Assembly: GCA_021234155.1 (NCBI GenBank)
Contig: JAJEKV010000063.1
Coordinates: forward strand, 7,210,095 to 7,274,094
DNA length: 64,000 bases
Source: Isoetes taiwanensis
Lineage: Eukaryota > Streptophyta > Lycopodiopsida > Isoetales > Isoetaceae
Reading direction: 5' to 3'
Shown here piece by piece: positions 34,870 to 45,401 of the stretch; within the stretch, counting starts at the first letter, position 1, and every line of letters begins with the position of its first letter. Both the position numbers and the translations under genes were made by a program. Under the pieces are notes generated by a model that saw only the letters and a list, made by a program, of their open reading frames with translations, was not told where the DNA came from and did no database searches.

Positions 34870-37800
34870 TCCTCTAGCACAACACCTTGGAATATTGGGC
34901 GTCCCCTCGGTGTAGTTTGTATGATAAACCACCATGTTGGGTCTTGTCGATCGGTAAAGAAAAAAATCTGGTCAAAGAAGGTTGGGCGTGAGATTGATAT
35001 TGATGGTCTAAATTTTTGAAGTGGATATGTGTATGTGTGTACTGTTCACGGTTATGCGGAAGGACAAAGCGTCTCACTACCGAGGGTACATCTTGCTAGA
35101 GTTGGCGTGAAAAAGCCACTTGTTCTATCATACTTTCTTGTAGGCTGGCCCCTTAATTGAAGGTCAAACCAATCGACATCGAATATGAAGGTCTTAAAAT
35201 TGCCACCAACATCCACCTCCATTATAGTCTTTAACCTCCGGCCCAATCACGGGTGGCTTCGGCGATTACGATCGGCAACACTTGATTGAAACTCCATCGT
35301 GAATGATGCCATGACTCCATGATCACAAGTCTTCTGTGTATGTCAAGAGAACTCACACGATAGTGGGTCCCATGCCACCATATCGAGGGAGTAAGATATA
35401 TCTTGTCAAAAGCACCATTAATGTCAATAGATACAATAACATCAAAAAGAAAATACTTTCGATTTCGACATCAACATAATTTGTTGCAACTACCTTTTTC
35501 ATGACACCTTGTGCGTATGCCCATTAGTAGGCTGTAATATACTCCCCCTTGTGATATGCATCGGTCAAAGCTGTAGTACCCATTCTCTTTCCATCTTGTC
35601 AGGCAAGGGTTCATATCCATCGAGTGCGGGGCTGCCGTCTATTATGTCGTCTCCATTCATGCCTCTTCTCTTCCATTTCTTCCTTTGCGTTCTCATAGCG
35701 AGCAATCCATTTTGCCATTGGTGCGAATTGTAAAGAAGAAATTGATTTATAATGATCATATCGGTGGAAATGACTTACGCATACCATTGCCTTCTGCCAC
35801 TACCCCCACAATCTTTCGTCCCCTTCATCACTCCATAGCGAGGTGCATCACGGATGTGCGGCGGAAATATATTACGTCATATAGAAAAGTGACTCTTTTA
35901 AAGCCATCCCTCGCCATACTACCTTCGGGGCGTGCTCTTTGGCGCACCATATCCTTCAATACCTTCATAAACCTTTCCAAGAAAAACATCCATCGGCATA
36001 TACGGTTCATGAGCTCCACTTCCTCAATAAGATGTACCAAAAGATGGGTTTGGTATCAAAGAAAGCTCGTGGAAACTCCTTCTCCAACAAGCAACATGCC
36101 TCTGCCATTTTCACTTTCATCTCTTCAATTTTCGTCTTTTCGGTATAGTTTTTACACATCCACCTATGAGGTCCAAAACAAAAACTTAGCCACAAATAAA
36201 ATAGGCGGGGGACCACTAAATCAACATGGGTAACAACCTTATGACCTTTGATAGGGCACTTATTGCCTCAATGGTCCCTTGTCTAAAACTCCCCTAAAGG
36301 TCGGGGGCATGAAGAGCGCATGATCAAACACCAAATATAAGTTATGGGTTACATTTTATAGTAGTGCATATATATGTGGACTTCAATTGCTTACATGCAA
36401 GAATTTATGCGGTCATGGGACTTTAAACCGGTCGGCTCCCCACTACTTGTGAATGCGGTTATAATGATTGCATGTAACGGTTGGTGTTCTAAGGGCCCTT
36501 AAATCATCATAAATAGCTTCGATGGTCAGACCCTAGCAATAACCCATTTTTCTTGGGAGGAAGTGGTTGCCCTTCACCTCGGATCCATGCCTCTTTCTTT
36601 GTATTACTTACCTTAAGGTCCATCGGCATTTGTTGTGTCTTTTTGACCAAATACATGCTTCCATAAAAAGTTTCCCCGTTCTTGAAGATATGCATCGGGT
36701 CTAAAAGGTGTTGAATCAATAGGTCGGTCCAATATGGTAGTCTATAAAAAGCGGACTTCCTTTTCATATTGGCGGTAAAGACTTCCTCCTCGCGGCTTCC
36801 TCGCCACCCTTTGTATAATTCCTCATCCTCCTTTGTCTAGGTCATTTCGACCTCCTCAAATTCCGAGTGCCCCCCTCTGGATTTCCCCTTGCGGATTTCC
36901 CCCCCTCTTCCTTCTTATCCCAAGCGCTCACCCCATTTCGTATGGTAATTACGCTTGGTGGTTACGTATAGTCTGATTGCCCAGCGAATTGTCTGCTTAT
37001 TTGCTTTACGAAGGAGTGCGTGGCGGCAAATACTTCCTAAAACCCTCATTTATACTACTTTCTTGGATGCTTAGGTGGCGGTGCTGCAACTTTTCCCCAC
37101 ATATCATGCAGGGAAGTGCCAGATGTCTTAAACCGAACACTTTCGGCAAACCCGGAAAGTCATGCATAGTCCACAATAGTATACCTCTAAGATTAAAAGC
37201 GTCATTTTTATGGGCATCGTAGACCTGAATACGTGTTCCACAAAGGGAGTAACTCATCCACAATTATTCTTAGGTACACATCTAAATTACTTGGTTTTCT
37301 TCGGTATCAATAAAGTCATCATAATGTGCCCCTCTTCATCAACAACCATGGGGGTATGTTGTAGTTCACTATCATCAGCGGCCATGTAGACCATGCGATT
37401 CGATTGTGTACCATATGGGTTTCGCCATCGGTGGCCAGGCCCAAGCGCCCGTTCGTGGTTCTTTTTCAAAGTCGAGGCCATGTCGCATCGACATGCTTCA
37501 AAGCTACTGCTTTAATCGCTCGGGACTCGCATCACATCATCACTAGATGCATGTGTAGCCGTGTGAAGTCCATTAGGCTAGCCAATGTCTTACAGCGGAA
37601 CATCAACTTTAACCTATAGAATAAATTATAGGCAACATATAAGTCACCAGAAAATAAGTGAATTTACAACTATTTGTAAGAAGTGGTGATGCATATACCT
37701 TGGGATTATTGGAAAGTGTCGAATAACCTTACGAAGGTACCGTTTTCCCTTTAGGTCATTCGTATCTCGGTTCATTACATACGAGACAATGAGTGGACTT

Positions 37801-38480
37801 CTCATGCTTTCGGCGGGGGATAGAAGATCATACAATCATTTGGACATGCATGTATGACTTTATAACCAAGGCGGTCGCTTGAATCATTTTCTTAACTTGA
37901 GATCAGCCGGTAGGCATATTGTTCTTCTACGGAAGGATCTTCTCGTGCAATAACTGCGCATCTAAGAGTGGTAAGATAAAAGATGGAGATGGTGGTAAGA
38001 TAGAAAGACTTGATAAGTATGTCACCTCAATAGAAGCGAGAGACACTTGCATTGCTCCACTTGAACTTGGTTTGGAGATTGAGAATTAGCGAGCCTTGCC
38101 GACAAAGCGAGAGGTTGAGGCGGGGAAATAAGCTGCGTTTACGCCCGATAACAATAGGGTCATCGTCGGTGCGACCAATCCTCGAAGGGTATCCACATCT
38201 TCTACCATATCCTCTCCACCACCATCCTCGACATCATCTAAATCAATATCGGGTAATTCTTGAAGGCGTGCAACATATCGAGCATCGGCTCGTCACGAAA
38301 GAACTTCGTTTCGGGTTAGTCAATAGTTTCATCCTCTTCATATTGATCGTATGCAATATCTTCATATTAGTGCGCTCGGCTTGAAATTCACGACGATAGG
38401 TTTCCCTTTGCACGTAACTTAGAACTAATGGATCGGGATGGAGACCGCTCTGAATGAGTTCATTAACGGGGAGTAGCGTT
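34870..38480 (-). pseudogene. TNPD-type CACTA transposase (Transposase_21, DUF4218, DUF4216), decayed
   Basis: The family landmarks appear on the minus strand in the expected order but in shifting frames. An acidic N-terminal region has DEPMLDMLHAFKNYP (about 38260-38310). The transposase-associated segment KKMI..GYKVIHACPNDCMIFY lies at about 37820-37900. Transposase_21 pieces are HIMMTLLIPKKTK (37287-37330), DAHKNDAFNLRGILLWTMHD (about 37150-37215) and KRKSAFYRLPYWTDLLIQHL with LDPMHIFKN (36660-36767). DUF4218 is seen as KMAEACCLLEKEFPRAFFD (about 36055-36110) and MVHLIEEVELMNRICRWMFF to RQRARPEGSMA (35900-36040). DUF4216 is seen as YGRRLKTIMEV..FDVDWFD (about 35165-35246) and FFLPIDKTQHGG (about 34930-34970). 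TNPD is the catalytic (DDE/D) subunit of En/Spm-type transposition. Frameshifts and stops throughout make this copy non-functional as assembled. Confidence 0.88.
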
Positions 38481-39749
38481 ATTAACCATCATGTCAAATA
38501 ATGTAATAAGTATAAAATACATACAACCATTTGTATAGACTCACGAATGACAAAAACATATTAAAAAAAAAAAAAAACCTCTTTATTCCTTTTTTTAGTA
38601 CAACAATACTATTGTTCCATCTCAAATGGGAGAGGTCTATCATAGCGATAGTTGATGAATAACTCATCTCAATGTTTATGCTTTTAATAGCACACACCAT
38701 GATATATCGCTTTTTACGGATCTTGTAAAAAAAATCTTCCTCCCCTCCTTGACACTCTAAAAATTCACAATTGCATCGCTCACGGTTGTCAATAGAAGCT
38801 GTTGATGAACCTGCAATATTGCCATGAACCCCTGGCCGACCATCAATAAACTTCAACTCCTCATCACATGCCCCCACGACTATCGGCGGCATTGGAATTC
38901 ATTCCATAAATCCTCATCGCCAAGCATATTTAGTCAAAGTTTGCCAAGTTTTCCAATCGTACTTTCGGGACACGCATATGGCATTAATGGAATGTGGGTA
39001 TCTCGCTCCACTTCTATGGCGTCTTGGGAGATAAAGGCGAATCCGACTTACGGACAAATGCGGCTCGCATAATGATGTATCTTCTTCCCCAATAAGCAAA
39101 TTCTTGATCCATAGGGATAGGTAAGTCGCGGCCACAAGCCAAATGTCTTGCGATTGCCCTAACAAAGGTCGGACTAATCTTTGCAATTCTTGAGAATTTC
39201 CGCTTTCGAGGCGGTGAGGCCAAGCGTTCTTGGGAAATGTCGCGACACATGCAATGTTCTCATGATTGTAGCCCGCCGTGTTCTTTCGCAGCGCGGGGAA
39301 CACTTTCGGCGTTGGCGGCACCCATCCACATTATTGATGAATCGGGTTCTTTGCTTGGTTTCATATGCCTCTATGGACAACATTAAACCAAAATCCACAT
39401 CTAGTTTGGAGGAGACATCAGCATCATCTACCTACATATTTAGATATCATAAACATCTTGAATATATACTTAAAGCTGGGAGAGATACTCTTAAAAAAAA
39501 AAAAAACAAATAATAATTGTATACCAACTTTGATATCCATGGCGAGCATCGGATCACGGTGGGTTGTTCAAATGTACCAAATCTTATCGGATGGTCTTCA
39601 ACAACGGTTCTAAGTCGTCTCTTCACCCCATACATCTTTTACAATGCATAAACTATTTTGTCCCTCGCCAATTACAAAAGGTAAGTACTATATCTTTGCA
39701 CAATAGTTTGAGCGGTGTGATAGATACAATATATGGTAGTATAAAGTAT
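38481..39749. other. unassigned minus-strand frames upstream of TNPD
   Basis: Minus frames at 38494-38892 (132 codons), 38914-39321 (135 codons) and 39014-39250 have no recognised domain. They could be upstream exons of the transposase or another captured piece. An A14 run is near 38562 and an A13 run near 39494. No start or splice chain can be defended. Confidence 0.3.
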
Positions 39750-39795
39750 AAACCCTAAACCCTAAACCCTAAACCCTAAACCCTAAATCCTAAAT
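39750..39795 (+). repeat. interstitial telomere-like repeat (AAACCCT)n
   Basis: Five perfect tandem AAACCCT copies plus one with a substitution (AAATCCT) match the plant telomere repeat. It lies directly next to the hairpin-core tandem repeats. Confidence 0.92.
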
Positions 39796-40090
39796 GGGAG
39801 AGGTGGGCGGGACCGTAGTCCTCTCCACTCAAGGTGAAGCCGACCATGCCCTTTCAGAGTCGACCCTTATATAAGTTTCAATTTCAATAAAGATCTTTTG
39901 GAGGCAGCTAGCCCAGATACATAGAGTCCCCTCCACTCAAGGTGAAGTCGACATATGACCTTGACTTCTGCGACACCTCAATTTTGTAATCTACATTGTA
40001 CTTAGTAAGGTATGAAGGTGAGTTTGGGCTGGCACGCGTGGTCCTCTCCACTCAAGGTGGAAGCGGCCAGGTGTCCTTGACCAAAACACT
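39796..40090. repeat. second block of the GTCCTCTCCACTC..GGTGGAGCCGAC repeat, about 3 copies
   Basis: Copies at about 39818, 39924 and 40040 read (G)TCC(T/C)CTCCACTCAAGGTG followed by AAGCCGAC, AAGTCGAC or GAAGCGGCC and a CCTTGAC phrase. They match the 12577-12960 block in sequence, spacing (about 105 bases) and orientation. Confidence 0.78.
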
Positions 40091-40385
40091 GCGTTTTTTT
40101 TACTACTCGCGATTACCGTCCTCTCCTAGTTTATATATGTCTAGGCTACTAAATACAAGAATCGATAACTTACATGTGGCGGTTCGCATATCCGGCCTCC
40201 ACGGTGGTAAGGCGGCATCAATCGTCTCACGGCCATCTCAGGCGTCGATCATCTTAGATGACCATGGTGATCCATGTAGAGGCGACAACAAAGTATAAGA
40301 TATGGTTAAAAGAAGAACACCAAAGGCTAAATTTTGGAAGAGGAAGCGAAAAAAATAACAATGAAGGCGAGAAAAAAAGTTGTTT
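40091..40385. other. no gene seen
   Basis: Mixed-composition spacer between the tandem repeats and the subterminal-like block. It ends in a purine-rich stretch (about 40330-40380). Confidence 0.45.
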
Positions 40386-40725
40386 ATATAGAAATCTTTA
40401 GCGTCGCATGCGGCGTGGCGTCGCCGGCGGCGTAGTGTCAACGGTCACATGCCAAGTCACCTACGACTTGGCGGTACACTGGAAATAAATCTGGGCGTGT
40501 AAATGCGTTACGTAGACCACGTCGCATGCGGCGTATAGTCAACGGTCAAAATCGGGTCACATGCGACTGGCGATTACAGCAAGTGCGTCTTAGGGCTGAT
40601 GTCGTCTACGGGTTGGCGAAATGCGTCAAATTGGCGTGTCTTATGTTACGTAATGTCACATGGCTTATATTACGCATCGCGACGTCGACATTGTCGTGAC
40701 ATTTGTCGTGACATTTGTCGGTTAT
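40386..40725. repeat. internal CACTA subterminal-like block
   Basis: CTTTAGCGTCGCATGCGGCG, GTCGCATGCGGCGTATAGTC, repeated GTCAACGGTCA, and GACATTTGTCG in tandem resemble the right subterminal region at 44470-44830. The block may mark an internal duplication or another decayed CACTA end. Confidence 0.6.
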
Positions 40726-41764
40726 GAAATTTATGTATACTATCTTTGTTACGAGCAACCTAAAATCGAGCAAGTTTTGTGTAACAACCTAAAATCGCAT
40801 ACCTCAAAACACTTGAACATAGCTTGATTAGCTGCATCCGCAGAGCAAATTGCGTGGCCAGTCGACATTTCAAGTGACATTTGTCGTGGCGATGCCGGCC
40901 GGTGGGCGATGGCATTTTTTAGGCAAATTTTGATCGGGCAGCTTTGACACATGGGACATTAATGCCTTGGATTTGCAAAGTCGTCGAGCGGTTCTCCCAC
41001 TATCTTTGGACACCAAGTTCCTCATTCGGATTGCATTTTGTTGCTTCTCTAAAGATGTTGGGTGAGGATATGGGAGTACCACTTTTTTGACTACCCAATA
41101 TTCTCGTTGTAGAAATTCTAGGGGTAAATCCATATGTCATTTCTAATTCCTTCTTTTTCTCTTTTCTGGATCAACGGAAGCTAAATTATGAGCTCAAAAA
41201 TTACGGATCAACCATCTCCAACTCCATGTCCATCACTAAATTCATGCTTTTTCAAAATACCCATAGCACAAATAGGCCTATACAAATTAAAACAAGCAAT
41301 ATTATTGTCATATCCTTATTCATCGTGGCATTCATCTTCTTGATATCCATCGATCATATTCATCTTCTTCATATTTTTATCTTCAAATTCCATTTTGAAA
41401 AAGCGATTTCAGAAATCTATATCATATCATATATCGGTTTTTTGTATTCTACATCATGCTTATATACATAAGGCGATTGCCTCAAAAATTTGGATCAACC
41501 ATAAGCTAAATTAAGAGCTCAAAAATTACGGATCAACCCGGGGAGCTAATCGAGCTCAAAACTACCATATTATAGTTATATCAAAAGATAGAATTTAAGT
41601 TGCTTCAATACCAAATATCGACTCAAAGCGACTGAAAACTTTACGCAAAGAGGGCATTTGCATCTGCATCAACCTTTGTAATTTCCGCACCCGTGAAGGA
41701 TCCCTTCGCCCGGTGATGTAAAATTTTTACCTTGGATATCTCTCTCAAAGCGAAACCACATCAT
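40726..41764. other. no gene supported
   Basis: A minus frame of 87 codons at 40870-41133 is unrecognised. A phrase AGCTCAAAAATTACGGATCAA is duplicated (about 41192 and 41516). An AT-rich stretch with CATATTCATCTTC repeats lies at about 41320-41390. Confidence 0.35.
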
Positions 41765-42232
41765 TCACTGCAAATTCTTTGCCTTGACAAACCTGCTCCG
41801 GCCTTTTTGCGAAGACATAACTTTGCGAACTATCCCAATAACGGTATCTAAATTTCCACATGCATTGATTTTTAATCTATAAGCGAAGCATCTTACCTTT
41901 TTTTTTTCTCCACAATTCCATGCATAAAGGCAAATGTGCCTGCGTTGATTTTTGGAATGACGAGCTGAAACAAAAATCCAGCGAGAATCGGTTATCAAAT
42001 CAAGCCGCCCACTTGGTTGCACAAGCACGAAATGAAATGCGGTCTCAAGGACTTTCTTATCTAACCAATCTACACTATCTTGAGAGCCAACTAGATCCCA
42101 CCACGAAATATCGGTGGAGTGTCTAGCATAATATCCTCTAATTTGAACTTTTGTGCGCGCATGGCTCATTATCAAGCGTGAATCAAGCTCTCTAAAAGAT
42201 GGCGGCGCATCATTTTCTATACTCCTTGCCAA
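41765..42232 (-). CDS. unrecognised 155-codon frame inside the CACTA element
   Basis: An uninterrupted minus frame with balanced composition, including SHARTKVQIRGYYARHSTDI and SWWDLVGSQDSVDWLDKKVL near its start and a basic C-terminal end (KGRSRFVKAKNLQ). No domain is recognised. It neighbours the captured SNF2 fragment on the opposite strand and may be another captured exon or part of an N-terminal CACTA gene. No conserved start context is evident. Confidence 0.3.
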   Translation of the reverse strand: MARSIENDAPPSFRELDSRLIMSHARTKVQIRGYYARHSTDISWWDLVGSQDSVDWLDKKVLETAFHFVLVQPSGRLDLITDSRWIFVSARHSKNQRRHICLYAWNCGEKKKVRCFAYRLKINACGNLDTVIGIVRKVMSSQKGRSRFVKAKNLQ

Positions 42233-42529
42233 CCCCCATCGGGAAAACTACGAATATCTTCGTCTGCTTTGGAGATTATTTGCGTGGTCGAGAACTTGAT
42301 AAGAATGCATTAGCCCATGACTACAAATTTGAGACTCATTTATTACCTGATCCCATATTAGCCATTCATGGCCGGACGATAAATTGGTTAGAATATTAGA
42401 ATACAATTGCGGGGAGATGAAGAAGCAAATCTAGACAATGACACGATAACAATAGAACTTACGAAGCACCGGTATGACTAGATATATTATTATTTCATAT
42501 TTTATAGCTGCAATTGACATGGTTGGGAT

Positions 42530-43110
42530 GTAATATAGCGTATTGCCCTTGCTTGGATGGAGAAATCTGAACTTCGAGGCAGATTGTCGGGGAACTCATA
42601 TGTTTATAATTATCAAATTATCGAGGGGATTTGGAAAAGACAATCTACGCAATTGCTTTGATTTTGAAGGCTAGACCGCCAAAGCGTCAAAGATACAATG
42701 TAGAAGAATCACGGGGAGCACCTTGATTGTTTGCCCTAAATCGCTTTTAAAACAATGGGAACATGAATTGAAGGAAAAAGTAGCACCATCTGTCAAGCTA
42801 TCGTGTACATATACCATGAAGATCGAGGAGAAGAATAAATTGTGTTGAACTTTGTAAGCCGCGACATTGTGCTTACTACATATGGAACCATTTGTTACGA
42901 ATTCTGAAGCCATCGAAGAGGATGAAAAAAGACCCCGGGGCTAAAGGGGCACTTGTCGAACATTAGGTGGTTTAGAATTATTACGGATGAAGCTCAATCC
43001 ATTAGAAAAGCTCACACTAAAGTTCACGTGCTTCTTTGGGGCTTAAGGGCACAATGAAGATGGTGCCTTTTACGGAACATCACGACCTTCTACGACACAT
43101 ATGTCACATA
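42530..43110 (+). pseudogene. captured SNF2-family helicase fragment (RAD5/HLTF-like)
   Basis: Plus-strand blocks in three frames match the first RecA-like lobe of SNF2 ATPases. They are RIALAWMEKSELRGRLSG (about 42540-42593), KTIYAIALILKARPP (about 42634-42678, the remnant of motif I without its glycines), STLIVCPKSLLKQWEHELKE (about 42708-42767, motif Ia), DIVLTTYGTICYE (about 42865-42903) and WFRIITDEAQSIRKAHTKVH (about 42968-43027). The last carries DEAQ where DEAH/DEAQ is expected. This is a compact stretch of one lobe only. Frame breaks and the missing Walker A loop mean it is inactive. It lies antisense to the transposase genes near the 5' end of the CACTA element, as expected of a captured host exon. 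Introns appear to be missing or minimal, but this cannot be settled here. Confidence 0.8.
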
Positions 43111-43235
43111 TGTCACATATCTGAAAGTTCTAGAATGTTCTAGAAAGTTTTAAAAAGTTTTAAAATATAAGAGAATCTTGGGTGAGCCTAAGGAATCCTT
43201 CTAGAAAATTCGAATGTTGTAGAAAGTTCTAGAAT
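43100..43235. repeat. cluster of TTCTAGAA and CACATATGT palindromes
   Basis: CACATATGTCACATATGTCA is followed by at least four TTCTAGAA or TTCTAGAAA cores within about 110 bases. The inverted TTC/GAA pairs look like heat-shock elements, but no dependent gene is evident. Confidence 0.6.
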
Positions 43236-43736
43236 GAATGTTGCGAGAGAATACACTTATTTTCTTCCCAAAGCATTTTGCTAGATGACCAATTAAAATA
43301 TTTTAGTTCAACCAACTCCACAATTCTCTTGATTTTCGATGAACAAACTTGTCCAAGAAGGCAACAACCTCCACAACCTCGGAATGGCCATAATGAAGAA
43401 ATTAAAAAAGGCGGTTAAGAGATTTTCGAAAAAAAAGCATGATTTTTGGGCTGCTTTGTATGTTGTATTTGTCGGATCATACAATCGATCGTGACAACCC
43501 ATAAAAATCTTGGCTCAAAGCGGAACAAGTTCATGAGTCATGGCGAAAACAATCGAGCATGGCGTTAAAAAGCGCACCAAAGGACCCGGCAATGTCGGCA
43601 AGCTCAATCGCCTTGTGATCCCTAAGCTCCGGTGAAGCCCATTTTCCTTTGCACCATGACATGCTCTACTTTGAAGACTTCCAAGGTAGCGGTGGCGGTT
43701 TAGATACTCTTCTTGGCATAGCGGCCCGAGCTATGT
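43236..43736. other. no gene supported
   Basis: No frame with recognisable content on either strand. It may contain the eroded continuation of captured gene material. Confidence 0.35.
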
Positions 43737-44093
43737 TCAATTCCACTTTCCATGTATGGATCTCGAAACAAGGCCATCAGCGAGGTGTAGCCACATAGTA
43801 TCTCGGCTTTTCAAAATCCTCATCAATGGGAATTCGGCTTCATATGGAACTTGTGCAATTGAAGCGCAAATTCCTCCACCATCATATATCACAAAATCAT
43901 CATCGGCGTTTGGCGGTAAAGTTACAAGTTCAAGCATTGCTGCTGATTCCAACCTTGATGTTGATCTTTCAACTTCCATAGTGCCATTAGAATTACTTGT
44001 ATACCCAGCATGAGATTTTAAATCATAACCTTCTTCCCCCTGTATTGACGTATCCATATGTGCTTCTTTGGTTTTTTGATATAGTTGAGACAA
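43737..44093 (-). CDS. unrecognised 118-codon frame inside the CACTA element
   Basis: The minus frame contains TLPPNADDDFVIYDGGGICA and an acidic, Ser/Thr-rich first half. It has no recognised domain. It could be a captured exon: a splice-like sequence is present just upstream, but no chain of exons can be defended. Confidence 0.25.
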   Translation of the reverse strand: MSQLYQKTKEAHMDTSIQGEEGYDLKSHAGYTSNSNGTMEVERSTSRLESAAMLELVTLPPNADDDFVIYDGGGICASIAQVPYEAEFPLMRILKSRDTMWLHLADGLVSRSIHGKWN

Positions 44094-44334
44094 TATTTTT
44101 CCGGCTCTTGCAATCTCTCAAAGCCCCAAAAAAAACCATTTTTCTCAAAGTCTAGATGAAGGAGGTAATTCATGCGGTAGCACATCTACTGTGATGATGC
44201 ATGTGCAGGCAACACGCTTAAATGAAGCTGCAGGTTGGTCGTCAGAGTCTTTTTGAGGACGGTATCAATCGGGGCGGTATTGAATTTGTAATCCTAAAAA
44301 ACCAAAACCGTGTATAAAAATATCGTCACATCGA

Positions 44335-44480
44335 CCACCCTCGTCACATATACGTACTAGCGTGTCATATCGTCACATATACATCTTGGCGTGTCATATC
44401 GTCACATATACGTATGGGCGTGTCATATCGTCACATATACGTCTTGGCGTGTCATATCGACACACATCGTCACATATACG
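44335..44480. repeat. 33-bp tandem repeat, about 4 copies
   Basis: GGCGTGTCATATCGTCACAT followed by ATACGT(C/A)TTG recurs in tandem at about 44356, 44390, 44417 and 44446. It forms the inner edge of the right subterminal region. Confidence 0.85.
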
Positions 44481-44830
44481 GCGTCGCATGCGGCGTCACG
44501 TCATAAACATCATCACACTGCCGTCCCACGGCGCAAAGCGTCCACTGGCGTGGCGGATCGCTACGTCCGCGAGTGTCGGACATCGCACCATACGCCGCAT
44601 GCGGTAGCGACTGCGCGTGACACGCCGTCGCTGGCGTTATTTTGTCGTCGCTGGCGTGACACTGTCGTCGCCTTTGGCGGCGTCCACGGTGTCGGGCGTC
44701 GCACCATGCGTGTCGGGCGTCGCACCATCGTCGCATGCGGCGTGCTGCGACGTGACGTCGCATTGACGTCGCATGGTGACGTTATTTGCGACGTCACGTC
44801 GCACAGACGTCGCAAGCCCACGTCGCTAAA
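44470..44830. repeat. CACTA right subterminal repeats
   Basis: Dense GTCGCATGCGGCGT, GACGTCGCA, GTGTCGGGCGTCGCACCAT (twice) and CGTCGCTGGCGT motifs occur in both orientations. They mirror the left subterminal field at 5106-5430. Confidence 0.8.
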
Positions 44831-44849
44831 AGTCCATTCTCTTGTTGTG
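44821..44849 (-). repeat. CACTA right terminal inverted repeat
   Basis: It ends CTTGTTGTG at 44849. Read on the minus strand it is CACAACAAGA..TTTTAGCGACG, paired with 5082-5110. Confidence 0.9.
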
Positions 44850-45401
44850 TAATGTGATAGCTAAACATTAAGATAAGCTATGTCAAATAACAAGGAAGAA
44901 ATAAATCCATAAGCTATGGTTTTAAATAAACATATGGTTGTGGCTAATAATGGGATCGTGGCCGTTACAGTCACATGAAACTCTAATCTCGAGCTTCCGG
45001 AAATAATCCGAATCTGGATTGAATGCTTCAATATTTTGACAAAAAAAGTCGATACGCATATATTTGGCCGATTTCCATCTATCAACTCCCCTTTCTTGCC
45101 TTTTTCTCAGATAATTTCAATCTCCAAAAGGTTAATCCAAAAAAGGCTCTTACTTCTGTATAAATAAGTGATCATACCTCATTCTTGACATTCGTCGATC
45201 CAGTTTGCCCATGATTTTCGTCCTTTGAAGCCATCATCCTATCCATATGCCGCCATAGCTTATACCAAGAAGATCCTTGTTGTGGGAAGAGAAGGAATTC
45301 TTGCCGTGCTTGAGCCCGGTTGGGTGGTTTGTCTTCTAAAGATTGGAGCGATTGTGATCAATTCTGTCGTTTTTGCAGTAGATTATTCCTTAATCGTATC
45401 A
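44850..45401 (+). repeat. 3' LTR of the gypsy element, right part
   Basis: TAATGTGATAGCTAAACATT resumes the LTR exactly where it stopped at 5081 (compare 2028-2047). It runs to GTATCA at 45401 and is followed by AATCG. It contains the same internal phrases as the 5' LTR (GAATTCTTGCCGTGCTTGAG, GATTGGAGCGA) with about one difference per ten bases by eye. Confidence 0.88.

Larger units (their letters stand above)
5082..44849 (-). mobile_element. CACTA (En/Spm) DNA transposon, about 39.8 kb, in the gypsy 3' LTR
   Basis: The left end reads CACAACAAGA..GGCCATTTAGCGACG. The right end is its inverted counterpart (reverse complement CACAACAAGA..GGACTTTTAGCGACG), a 29-bp terminal inverted repeat with a few mismatches. 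CACAACAAG is a close variant of the usual plant CACTACAAG terminus. TAAT stands on both sides (5078-5081 and 44850-44853); CACTA elements normally duplicate 3 bp, so the fourth base may be coincidence. Removing 5082-44853 restores LTR continuity with the 5' LTR. Both transposase genes (TNPD at 34.9-38.5 kb, TNPA-like at 7.8-9.5 kb) read leftward, hence the minus orientation. Most of its unusual length is a 20-kb satellite array, a nested hAT element and captured gene pieces. Confidence 0.9.
1977..45401 (+). mobile_element. Ty3/gypsy LTR retrotransposon, split by a nested CACTA element
   Basis: The outer element runs from TGTTACGGCA (1977) to GTATCA (45401). The same 5 bases, AATCG, lie immediately outside both ends (1972-1976 and 45402-45406), as expected of a retroviral-type integrase target duplication. 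It has a 5' LTR, an initiator-Met tRNA primer site, gag, a zinc knuckle, protease and partial reverse transcriptase. It then passes straight into the 3' LTR, without recognisable RNase H, integrase or polypurine tract. The 3' LTR is interrupted after about 52 bases by the 39.8-kb CACTA transposon (5082-44849). Without that insertion the element would be only about 3.7 kb. The two LTRs differ by many substitutions and by a short duplication, so the insertion is old. Confidence 0.9.

Noticed and set aside
5078-44853. Reading TAAT as a true 4-bp CACTA duplication
   Set aside because: CACTA elements normally make 3-bp duplications; one base may match by chance, so only the repeat itself is reported.
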